Source: Armatimonadota bacterium
GTDB lineage: Bacteria > Armatimonadota > Fimbriimonadia > Fimbriimonadales > Fimbriimonadaceae
Length of the DNA stretch: 64,000 nt
Direction: 5' to 3'
Assembly: GCA_018268375.1 (NCBI GenBank)
Contig: JAFDWS010000002.1
Coordinates: 620,001-684,000 of the forward strand
The position numbers and the translations under genes were made by a program. The notes under the pieces are model-generated. The model searched no databases. It saw only the letters and a program-made list of their open reading frames with translations, and was not told the origin of the DNA. Positions 24,307-31,086 of this stretch are shown one piece after another (within the stretch, counting starts at the first letter, position 1; every line of letters starts with the position of its first letter).

Positions 24307-25035
24307 ATGGCTCCGGCTGTTCAACGAATGCTTGACGATACTGTGACGTTCGAGACCAAGTGCTGGGAGGGCGACTGGCGGCGCATTCTGTCCCCCGGTC
24401 ACCTCGACGAACTCATTGGTCGCTTCGACCGCAAGTTCGACGAGAAGCGCTTGATCGTGAACAACGTCGATGACCGTCGCGAAGTCGATCTTGCAGCAAG
24501 GCCGCTGCTCCGGAGAGGGATCGTGGACGGGATCGTCTACGTCGAGGACGAGATCGAAAGGGCCCTGTCCCGGTTCGGCCTTGACACGGAGTCGTTCGGC
24601 GAAGGTTATTGGTATTCGACGGCGGAGATCGTCGGCATAGCCACTTGCGGGACCGGCCATCTGGTGCACGTCGCCGGAGACGTCGCGATGGCCCAGGTCG
24701 CAGACTGGGTGACGCAGGGCGTTCGGTGCTTGGAGTCCGACAGGTCGGTCAAGGCTGTGAACCCGGTCTGGAACGGGCAGGTTCGGGAAGCGCTGCTCGA
24801 AGAGCAAAGTAGGAACGGCGCTTACTCTATCGGACAAGGATTCACCGACCAGTGCTACCTGATCAGCGTGGAGGCATGGGCGGACATTGACCTGAAGCTC
24901 GATCATCCCCAGTCAGGTCGTTATCCCGCATATGGCGGAAGGCTGTTCGAGCGCAGGGTCGACTCATGGCTCCGCACGAACGGGTTCCTCCGAGCCACCG
25001 ATCTCCGGGTCGCCTACATCCATCCAATTCATTGA
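24307..25035 (+). CDS. Hypothetical protein divergent from the glycosyltransferase
   Basis: 242 residues from the ATG at 24307 (a TTG at 24286 lies in a TATAAG-like element). The pattern FETKCWEGDWRRIL, RFDRKFDEKRLIVNNVDDRREV, VHVAGDVAMA, WNGQVREALLEEQS and GFTDQCYLI suggests a GT-A type nucleotide-sugar-binding protein with paired acidic motifs (NVDD, GDV), as in small uncharacterised glycosyltransferases. That is inference from motif spacing. It is divergent from the large glycosyltransferase with 29 bases between starts, so they may share regulation. Confidence 0.6.
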   Translation: MAPAVQRMLDDTVTFETKCWEGDWRRILSPGHLDELIGRFDRKFDEKRLIVNNVDDRREVDLAARPLLRRGIVDGIVYVEDEIERALSRFGLDTESFGEGYWYSTAEIVGIATCGTGHLVHVAGDVAMAQVADWVTQGVRCLESDRSVKAVNPVWNGQVREALLEEQSRNGAYSIGQGFTDQCYLISVEAWADIDLKLDHPQSGRYPAYGGRLFERRVDSWLRTNGFLRATDLRVAYIHPIH

Positions 25036-25163
25036 GGAGAGCGACGTCTGACCTGCCAATCTGCTTCGTGCTAGAGGAGAGCAGGCCCAAATAAGCGGTA
25101 GAATCAATGGACGTCTTCTTTTGCCGCACGCGCTTACGGCGAAACGAGAGAGATGGAACTGCA

Positions 25164-25988
25164 GTGACTACGACCTACACGGTGATCGGCGGGGTGATCG
25201 TCCACGAGGTGCGCGCGGCCGTGCAGCGCAACTATCGGCCAGACACCCTGGGCAGCACCGTGGCACTGACCGACGGCAACACCGCCACCGACACTTGGAC
25301 GTATTGGCCGTACGGCGAGGTTCGCACGCACAGCGGCTCCAGCACGACCCCGTTCACCTTCGTGGGCACCCTCGGCTACTGCAAGGTGCCGGGCTCGGAC
25401 ATGACCTACGTCCGCGCCAGGATGTACATGGCAAGCAGAGGCAGGTGGGCGACAGTCGATCCACTGTGGCCATGGGAGCAGCAGTATGATTACATTAATT
25501 CGATGCCCAGTGGTGGAACCGATCCAAGTGGGCTCCGCCGATGTTCAACAGAATGTGATGCCGGCGGTAATCCGTGCGCAAATTGGGTAGGCGATCAAGG
25601 GGTTCCCATTAACAAAGGCAAACCCGTTGGTGGCTGGATTGTTTGCTGCAAGGGCAAGTGCTACGCATGCGTGAACGAAGCTATCTTCACGCCCGGTACT
25701 TACCTATGGAACTGCGTTAACGCGCACGAGGAAGACCACTGCAAGAGAGCCAAGTGTGGCCCTGGTTTTGACTTACCGCGTTGCACTCCGGATTGTGGTA
25801 CCGACGAGTGCCTTGCAAGTGCTGTCGAAATTGATTGTCTCTTGTCTTCAGCAAAGAAATGCAAAACTGAGGATTGCCGTCGCGCAATATGGAAGAGAAT
25901 CGGTATCGTCTGCGATTATGCGGCTCCTAACTGCGCGGCAGCAAACATGACTTTCAAATATGAAAGCTTATGCAACAAGCTCAAATGA
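25164..25988 (+). CDS. Orphan Rhs tip gene 2 with HEEDH metallopeptidase-like toxin domain
   Basis: 274 residues from a GTG at 25164. The nucleotide homology to tip gene 1 begins at this codon and runs ~310 bases at roughly 88-90% identity, which is why I prefer it to the ATG at 25107. The core ends at QYDYINSMPSGGTDPSGL. The variable domain then has about 24 cysteines and the zincin motif NAHEEDHC (HExxH), so a zinc-dependent peptidase toxin or a disulfide-rich fold is likely. There is no shell gene upstream, so this is an alternative tip that could replace tip 1 by recombination. The next gene overlaps its stop (ATGA). Confidence 0.75.
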   Translation: MTTTYTVIGGVIVHEVRAAVQRNYRPDTLGSTVALTDGNTATDTWTYWPYGEVRTHSGSSTTPFTFVGTLGYCKVPGSDMTYVRARMYMASRGRWATVDPLWPWEQQYDYINSMPSGGTDPSGLRRCSTECDAGGNPCANWVGDQGVPINKGKPVGGWIVCCKGKCYACVNEAIFTPGTYLWNCVNAHEEDHCKRAKCGPGFDLPRCTPDCGTDECLASAVEIDCLLSSAKKCKTEDCRRAIWKRIGIVCDYAAPNCAAANMTFKYESLCNKLK

Positions 25989-26503
25989 TTCTCGCAACTG
26001 CCCTACTTTTCTGCGTTCGGTCGGGAAGCTTAGAGCCCAGCGCTGATCTGGCCAAAGAGAGAAAAATGGTCATCGAAACCGTCTCTGCCGCTCTTCAAAC
26101 GAACCCTGATCGGAAAACAGTTCTCCTTCGTAAGCTAAGGGAAAGGGGGGTGACAACGGCCTTCGCAAGCGAAGTCACGGGAGAACCATTAGTACAAGAA
26201 GGCTCAAGGCTAGATAGTATTATTGCGGTTTCGACAATCGTTGGCTCGAAGGCTCGTGAACTTATAGTGTTAAGGCCACTTGAACGTACAGGTTCTGCCT
26301 CTCACAAGCGGGCGATGGCGTTCGCAAACGCCTTACAGGACCGTCGTCTTCTATCCTGGTTGGACTCGGATTTCGATGTGACTGTTGCAGAAAGTCGTGG
26401 CTCTCATATGATCATGTTGGCTAAGCCTAAAGGAGGGCGTCACGACCGTCAGGTTATCAAGGTCACCAATGGCAAGGTCGTGGATATCACCACGGGCTAC
26501 TGA
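25985..26503 (+). CDS. Candidate immunity or co-secreted protein following tip 2
   Basis: 172 residues from the ATG at 25985 that overlaps the tip stop by four bases (an in-frame ATG at 25970 also exists). The N-terminus MILATALLFCVRSGS is weakly hydrophobic and could be a short export signal. The body (LRKLRERGVTTAFASEVTG, DSIIAVSTIVGSKARELIVLR, MIMLAKPKGG) matches no family I know. Overlap with a toxin-tip gene is the usual arrangement for cognate immunity proteins; an exported inhibitor would suit a peptidase acting outside the cytoplasm. Function is inferred from position. Confidence 0.6.
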   Translation: MILATALLFCVRSGSLEPSADLAKERKMVIETVSAALQTNPDRKTVLLRKLRERGVTTAFASEVTGEPLVQEGSRLDSIIAVSTIVGSKARELIVLRPLERTGSASHKRAMAFANALQDRRLLSWLDSDFDVTVAESRGSHMIMLAKPKGGRHDRQVIKVTNGKVVDITTGY

Positions 26504-26541
26504 GGATTCGAAGCTAGTTCAGGTAGCGGGGATAATGGGTC

Positions 26542-26700
26542 ATGTCATCGGGCGGCTTGCTGATAAGAACGCTCGGAAGAGAGATCGTTGAATTGTCGTG
26601 CCAGGGCAACGACCCTGTGAGCATGAGCTACGATTCTGCGAACACCGCCGCAGCAACGACTTCTCACGTCTTCACCCTTGAGCGTGGATTCCACCGGACA
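26542..26700 (+). pseudogene. Rhs shell fragment
   Basis: The frame reading CQGNDPVSMSYDSANTAA corresponds to WHQGSDPVSMSYDAANRIT of the Rhs shell (encoded around 17460-17510). Both sides have no Rhs similarity. It shows that Rhs DNA once extended here, so tip 2 may be a displaced cassette from a larger locus. Confidence 0.6.
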
Positions 26701-26993
26701 TTATGGCCACGAACAGGCGATCGGCGCGCACAGGCGATTGGCGGCCCCGAGAATCCTCTAGCTGCCTGGGAAATGGGCACTCTTCGCTACCTAGCTGTGT
26801 AAAAGCTAGAAGCTGCATAGGCGACCGCTTTGCGAACTCGCCATGGGCCCTATCGGTGGCACTTTGCTCGCGGCTTACAGGTTCAACTAGAGGGGACGCC
26901 TCATGCCTGGGACGGATTGGTGGCGCTGTCCCCTACTCTGACAAGCGTTTTTTGCCCTTCGTTGCCGGCTGTTGTCCCGTTGGCGGGTCCTAT

Positions 26994-27299
26994 ATGCTTC
27001 CAGCCGCTCCGGGTGCGCCGGCACTCGATAACGGAACGGTGTATGTCGCTGTTGGTGACATTGCAGACGCTGAGAGGATACTCGCGACTCCACCCGTTCC
27101 TAGGACAAGGTGGTTGAAGTGCAGCTTTTCGGCCGACGCGGTGGTGATCGCCGACGGGACGGAGGTGTGGCAAGTGTCGAATGAAGGGGCGGTGCAGAAG
27201 CTAGACGTGCCTAACGGCGACGAGGTGGGCTTTTTGGATCCGCACAAGCTAATCGTGGCGAGGTCGAATGGGTCATGGGTCATCTTGAAGAAAGGCTAG
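26994..27299 (+). CDS. Hypothetical, possibly fragmentary protein
   Basis: 101 residues from the ATG at 26994; the frame is open upstream to 26703 but that part has poor composition. The sequence (DNGTVYVAVGDIADAERIL, FSADAVVIADGTEVWQVSNE, GDEVGFLDPHKLIVARSNGSW) looks like blades of a beta-propeller and may be the 3' remnant of a longer gene or a second orphan immunity gene. No ribosome-binding site is clear. Confidence 0.35.
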   Translation: MLPAAPGAPALDNGTVYVAVGDIADAERILATPPVPRTRWLKCSFSADAVVIADGTEVWQVSNEGAVQKLDVPNGDEVGFLDPHKLIVARSNGSWVILKKG

Positions 27300-27374
27300 A
27301 CAGACCGCTTCTATTGATAGGATGGACGTTCTCATCACACACACGTATTGGCCGAGCGAGTAGTCTGGTCAGGA

Positions 27375-27926
27375 TCACTCCTCCTGTCCGTAGAAGTAGA
27401 ACTTCATGCAGCAGGCGAGCAGGAGCTTTCCGAAGGCAACTCGGTCGCCTGCAGGTATGTCCGTCAAGTGGTCGGACAGCAGTGCCGCAGTGTTCGGGCC
27501 CCAGGTCGGCGGAACCGTGAAGCCTGTTCCCACCTCCGGATTCCCCTCGTCGGCGATACAGAGCTCGAGCCGGCCACGAGGGTCGGTCAGGTGCAGCGTG
27601 TAGGTCTTGCCACCGGTAACGAGGTGGGCGTTCCCCCAACCACTCGCATCGCCGTATGGAACCACCGAGAGTCGGCCGGCGCTCCGGCTCGACCCCAACT
27701 TCAAGGTCATGTCAATCCGTTGTGGCTTGACCCGGTCGTAGTCCACAAAGAGCGCCTGCGCAAACGTCCAAAAGTCGATGACTTTGGTTCCTTGCTTGAG
27801 CCCACCTGCCACGAGCCCAAAGCTGCCACCGTTGAACTGGCTGCTTGTTCCTCCACTTCCGCCGCAACCGTTCGCCACTATGAGGGCGACGGCCGCGAGC
27901 GAGATCTTTATTCGGTGTGCGATCAT
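27375..27926 (-). CDS. Putative lipoprotein
   Basis: 183 residues. The N-terminus MIAHRIKISLAAVALIVANGC is a signal peptide with a lipobox-like NGC at 19-21, followed by a GGSGG linker. The mature part (VIDFWTFAQALFVDYD; RIDMTLKLGS; TLHLTDPRGRLELCIADEG; LLSDHLTDIPAGDRVAFGKLLLACCMKFYF) has no recognised domain. It is alone on its strand; a ~90-base gap with no clear site separates it from the XRE gene to the right. Confidence 0.65.
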   Translation of the reverse strand: MIAHRIKISLAAVALIVANGCGGSGGTSSQFNGGSFGLVAGGLKQGTKVIDFWTFAQALFVDYDRVKPQRIDMTLKLGSSRSAGRLSVVPYGDASGWGNAHLVTGGKTYTLHLTDPRGRLELCIADEGNPEVGTGFTVPPTWGPNTAALLSDHLTDIPAGDRVAFGKLLLACCMKFYFYGQEE

Positions 27927-28020
27927 CGTTCGATATCTCCCAGGGCTTGAGACCCGGACGGAGATTGTACACGAAAAGAACCTTATCTAGGTTTCATCTC
28001 CGAGGCTAATTTGGGGTGAG

Positions 28021-28320
28021 TTGTCGGCACGACACAAGATCATCCCAGCTGCCGAGCATGCCCGGCTCGGGGGGTTCGTGCGCAAAATCCGGATTGAGCA
28101 AGGCGTTTCCCAGCGAGAGCTCGCCGCCCGTCTCGACCTTCCGCAGAGCTTTGTCTCCAAGGTCGAAAGGGGAGAGCGCCAGCTCCAGGCACTTGAGTTC
28201 ATCGAGGTCTGCATCAAGATCGGCATCAGTCCGGGTCAAGCGCTTCAGCGCTACGTCTCGGGCGAACCGGTTGGCGAAGCTAACAAAAGGGCCCCTCGAA
28301 AGAAGGGGCCGCAAGAATAG
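28021..28320 (+). CDS. XRE-family transcriptional regulator
   Basis: 99 residues from a TTG at 28021 with GGGGTGAG directly upstream (spacing is short, so the start is uncertain). The Cro/C1-type helix-turn-helix is clear: LGGFVRKIRIEQGVSQRELAARLDLPQSFVSKVERGERQL. The C-terminus is basic. It converges on the next gene, and its last codons contain the inverted repeat that could terminate that gene. Confidence 0.8.
   Translation: MSARHKIIPAAEHARLGGFVRKIRIEQGVSQRELAARLDLPQSFVSKVERGERQLQALEFIEVCIKIGISPGQALQRYVSGEPVGEANKRAPRKKGPQE
28281..28310 (-). terminator. Rho-independent terminator for the convergent gene 28333-28914
   Basis: On the minus strand GGCCCCT (28310-28304) pairs with AGGGGCC (28296-28290) around TCTTTCG and is followed by CTTTTGTT. 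It lies just past the stop at 28333 and is embedded in the 3' end of the XRE coding region. Confidence 0.5.
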
Positions 28321-28332
28321 AATGCTGGCAGG

Positions 28333-28914
28333 CTAAGCATCGAGAGCCAGTGCCAGCGGATCTCTGAACGTGACAGGAACGCTTGGATCACGCCGTGCAA
28401 GTAGGGCAATCAATCTGTCGACAGTCGGGTTGTGCCGCGCGAAGGTCGGCAACTTGTGTGGGGCGCGTCGGGAGACGGCCAGGTCAGTTCTGGGATCCCA
28501 TTGGTAACGCCAAAGACGGCCAGCACGGAACGGCTCCTCTCGAAGTTCAGGCCCCAAATGGAAGCGGATACCGCCTGAGAAGACGATGATCCGTGGGGCG
28601 CCCCATCTGAGCGGAACGACAGCCGCGTGTTGATGCGCTTCGTTGTGGACGCCGCAGACCAGAATCTCGGCGTTGAGAACTCGGCGTTCGGCTTCGCGTT
28701 CGATATCATCGAGGGCTTGTCTGTCCCATGGGCCAGGGCCACGGGCACTCTCAACGAACGACAGTTTGGCGTGGAGCAGGCGCACGTTCCCGTACAGCCA
28801 CAAAGCTCCCGCCTCGTAGTAGCTCGGCTCGTCTTCGTATCGCGTGCAACGGCGTTTTGGATCGGCGAAAGGTGCGTCCGCTTTGGACGCTGGGTTTAGG
28901 TTGGAAAGGGGCAT
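28333..28914 (-). CDS. Hypothetical protein, possibly Rossmann-like
   Basis: 193 residues from the ATG at 28914; the frame is open to 28995 but that extension has no ribosome-binding site. The middle part (NAEILVCGVHNEAHQHAAVVPLRWG then RIIVFSGGIRFHLG) alternates strands and glycine loops as in DprA/LOG-type Rossmann domains, but the family motifs are not exact. It is divergent from ardC, with the 12-bp inverted repeat at 29006-29040 between them. Accessory-element context suggests a mobile-element gene. Confidence 0.5.
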   Translation of the reverse strand: MPLSNLNPASKADAPFADPKRRCTRYEDEPSYYEAGALWLYGNVRLLHAKLSFVESARGPGPWDRQALDDIEREAERRVLNAEILVCGVHNEAHQHAAVVPLRWGAPRIIVFSGGIRFHLGPELREEPFRAGRLWRYQWDPRTDLAVSRRAPHKLPTFARHNPTVDRLIALLARRDPSVPVTFRDPLALALDA

Positions 28915-29005
28915 GGTCGAGTCCCTCGACCCGCTTGCGGCAAGGACTGCCGGGCGTGTCCCTCCTAGGAAAGGGCTTCCCATCGGCCGCGCCAATTACT
29001 GCCCC

Positions 29006-29040
29006 GTTTGTGCAACTACAAGAGCCTGAGTTGCACAAAC
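29006..29040. promoter_or_regulatory. 12-bp perfect inverted repeat, possible operator
   Basis: GTTTGTGCAACT (29006-29017) is the exact reverse complement of AGTTGCACAAAC (29029-29040), separated by 11 bases. No T-run follows, so it is more likely an operator than a terminator. It sits between divergent genes; one XRE regulator is encoded 700 bases away. Confidence 0.5.
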
Positions 29041-29147
29041 GACGCCTGATTGGACGACTTCAAACGACTTTGCAAAAGTTGCTTCAGCCCAGGGCCACGG
29101 GGCTCTGGGTATCGAGGTCAACCCACATGCACATTCAAAACAGAACT

Positions 29148-29171
29148 GGCCTCACAGCAGCTTGTGAGGCC
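29148..29171 (+). promoter_or_regulatory. Hairpin covering the ribosome-binding site of ardC
   Basis: GGCCTCACA (29148-29156) pairs perfectly with TGTGAGGCC (29163-29171) around GCAGCT. The only Shine-Dalgarno candidate for the GTG at 29177 is GAGG at 29167-29170, inside the 3' arm, so the fold would block initiation. Confidence 0.5.
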
Positions 29172-29176
29172 GTACC

Positions 29177-30049
29177 GTGAACAACAGAGTCTATGAGGCG
29201 GTGACAGCTCAGGTAACGAACGCTCTCATGCGGGGCGTCGTACCATGGCGGAAGCCCTGGAGCGGCGGGGGAGCAGTGCCGACCAACGCGAGGAGCAGGA
29301 AGCCGTATCGAGGCGTCAATGTGTTCCTTCTTTCGCACAGCCCCTACACAGATCATCGCTGGATCACGTTTCAGCAGGCAAAGGAGCTTGGTGGGACGGT
29401 GAAGCGAGGGGAGCGGGCCAGCCCGGTTGTCTTCTGGAAGCCGTGGCGCGTCGAAGGCGTCGACCAGGAGACTGGCGAAATCCTGAGATGGAACGTCCCG
29501 CTGCTCAAGCAGTACCACGTTTTCAATGTAGAACAGTGCGAGAGCTTATACATATCACCACTAAAAGTGAGAGAGGCAACGCGTCACGACCGAATCGAAC
29601 GGGCCGAGGCACTTCTAAGGGCCGTACCTGATCCACCGAGGATTCAAGAGCAAGGTACGTCAGCGTGGTATCGCCCCGACGCCGACCTCGTGCAGGTTCC
29701 GCCGATCGATTCGTTCGATTCGGCCGACGAGTACTATGAGACCGTGTTCCACGAGGTCGGTCATTCGACCGGCCACGAGAAGCGACTGAACCGCGCCTCG
29801 GTCACAGGCGAAATCCAGTTCGGCTCGGCCTGCTACAGCCGAGAAGAGCTGATCGCTGAACTCACTTCGGCCTTCTGTTGCGCCACGATCGGGCTCGACA
29901 ATTCGCTGATCGAGAATGCGGCCAGCTACATCCAATCGTGGCTCTCGGCGCTGAGGAGCGATCCGCGAGCCATGGTGGTCGCCGCTTCCAAGGCGCAGAA
30001 GGCCGCCGACTACATCATGGGAGTCACCTCTGACGACCAACCCGTCTGA
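29177..30049 (+). CDS. ardC: ArdC-type antirestriction protein
   Basis: 290 residues from a GTG at 29177. The N-terminal ssDNA-binding ArdC domain is clear (VYEAVTAQVTNALMRGVVPWRKPW, WITFQQAKELGGTVKRGERA, VVFWKPW, YHVFNVEQCE). The C-terminal zincin-like domain has the metal motif FHEVGHSTGHEKRL and the downstream ELIAELTSAFCCATIGL. ArdC proteins protect incoming plasmid DNA against restriction. Finding one here marks the area as derived from a conjugative or mobilisable element. A terminator follows the stop at once. Confidence 0.92.
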   Translation: MNNRVYEAVTAQVTNALMRGVVPWRKPWSGGGAVPTNARSRKPYRGVNVFLLSHSPYTDHRWITFQQAKELGGTVKRGERASPVVFWKPWRVEGVDQETGEILRWNVPLLKQYHVFNVEQCESLYISPLKVREATRHDRIERAEALLRAVPDPPRIQEQGTSAWYRPDADLVQVPPIDSFDSADEYYETVFHEVGHSTGHEKRLNRASVTGEIQFGSACYSREELIAELTSAFCCATIGLDNSLIENAASYIQSWLSALRSDPRAMVVAASKAQKAADYIMGVTSDDQPV

Positions 30050-30058
30050 ACTTCCAGT

Positions 30059-30084
30059 CCCTCAGTGCTCACTGAGGGGCTTTT
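30059..30084 (+). terminator. Rho-independent terminator after ardC
   Basis: CCCTCAGTG (30059-30067) pairs with CACTGAGGG (30070-30078), followed by GCTTTT. It begins ten bases after the ardC stop and touches the 3' end of the convergent gene. Confidence 0.8.
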
Positions 30085-30352
30085 AGCGTCCCCAGGTGAA
30101 GATGAGCATGGCGATGACGAGCAGCACCAGAGCGACCAAGACGGCGATGTCACTGTGCAGTCTCTGCCTAAGTTCGCTCCGGTCGATCTGCCCGGCGCAC
30201 CACTTGCACACGATCCGCATTCCGAAGTGCGCCTGGGTGTGGCTGACCGACGTCTTCGGATAGCGACGTCGAACCCACTCGCCGGTCTTCACTCGCCGTC
30301 GAAGCTGCCGTCGATCCTCGATTTTACGGCCGCAGCGGTAGCAGGTGGCCAT
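30083..30352 (-). CDS. Small zinc-ribbon protein with C-terminal membrane anchor
   Basis: 89 residues from the ATG at 30352, with AAGGAGG 12 bases upstream. Two Cys pairs (CYRCGRK and CKWCAGQ) form a zinc ribbon and the C-terminus is one transmembrane helix (IAVLVALVLLVIAMLIFTW). Basic residues dominate between them. It would be a tail-anchored cytosolic zinc-ribbon protein. Function unknown; convergent with ardC. Confidence 0.6.
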   Translation of the reverse strand: MATCYRCGRKIEDRRQLRRRVKTGEWVRRRYPKTSVSHTQAHFGMRIVCKWCAGQIDRSELRQRLHSDIAVLVALVLLVIAMLIFTWGR

Positions 30353-30651
30353 GGGCAGATGCTGCCTCCTTGTCTGTATTTGCACAAGCGGTGCCACATC
30401 GATGCACATCTCGGTTCGCGATGTCGATTCGCTGACAGAGGGTGCAAACAACATCTTTCAATCTGTCCACGATCAGCGCAACAATGTCGATTACTTGAGA
30501 CGAACCAATTCGCGGAATCCTGCAATTGCCCAGGACTCTTGCAGCGCGCAAAGCTGGCAACGAGCAGTTGCTCGGTGCACATTGAGGGCCCGAGACAAGA
30601 CGGGCGTAACTGCGCTCGGGAGGGCACTCCCGATTACGCCATGCTAGCTTA
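30353..30651. other. Intergenic stretch, no gene recognised
   Basis: About 300 bases between two minus-strand genes. Short overlapping open frames on both strands show no protein-like composition, and no clear promoter, repeat or RNA structure was seen. Confidence 0.5.
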
Positions 30652-31086
30652 CTAGTCCTTCTTAGCTGTCGTCGAGCGGAGTGCAGCGACGATTTCTCCT
30701 GGGATCATCGCGGGTCGGTTCCGCCGAACATCAAGCCATGCCCAGACCGAGTCGACCGTTGCTACCAGATGCCCTGATCCGAACTCCCGAAACGAGCATT
30801 GGCCTGCCAGCTGCGTCCTACGCAGGGATCTGAGCGTCAGCTTTGCGACCAAGGTGATCCCGGCTCTGGCGGGTTGCTTGAATTCCAGTTCATGGCGTGT
30901 CGCGACCAACGCGCAACCCTCACTAGCAAAGCGTTCAAGTGTCCACCCAAGCCCCGCAAATGCTCGCTTCATCACGACGTCGAGGTAGCGCAGATAGGAT
31001 TCGTCGCTGGCATGGCCAAATTCGCCGATGTCCGCCGGATCGACGCTTATTGGTATCTCTTGCCCTTCATTCAAGCGACCATTCAC
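30652..31086 (-). CDS. Hotdog-fold acyl-CoA thioesterase
   Basis: 144 residues from a GTG at 31086 that overlaps the aminotransferase stop (GTGA); the longer open frame lies within the aminotransferase gene and is rejected. The 4-hydroxybenzoyl-CoA thioesterase pattern is present: ADIGEFGHASDESYLRYLDVVMKRAF near the N-terminus (usually DxxGHVNNxxYLRYLE), HELEFKQPARAGITL, and a final strand ATVDSVWAWLD. It would hydrolyse a small acyl-CoA or acyl-carrier thioester. Third gene in an operon with an aminotransferase and an XRE-type protein, so it may complete a small biosynthetic step. Confidence 0.8.
   Translation of the reverse strand: MNGRLNEGQEIPISVDPADIGEFGHASDESYLRYLDVVMKRAFAGLGWTLERFASEGCALVATRHELEFKQPARAGITLVAKLTLRSLRRTQLAGQCSFREFGSGHLVATVDSVWAWLDVRRNRPAMIPGEIVAALRSTTAKKD

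Noticed and set aside
23855..24346. Plus-strand open frames opposite the glycosyltransferase N-terminus
   Set aside because: The opposite strand has clear glycosyltransferase motifs; these frames lack any domain and ribosome-binding site.
25107..25163. ATG at 25107 as start of orphan Rhs tip
   Set aside because: Homology with tip 1 begins precisely at the GTG at 25164, and the added 19 residues are unrelated to the Rhs shell end.
27987..28314. Minus-strand frame opposite the XRE gene
   Set aside because: The plus strand has a textbook helix-turn-helix; the opposite frame has no domain.
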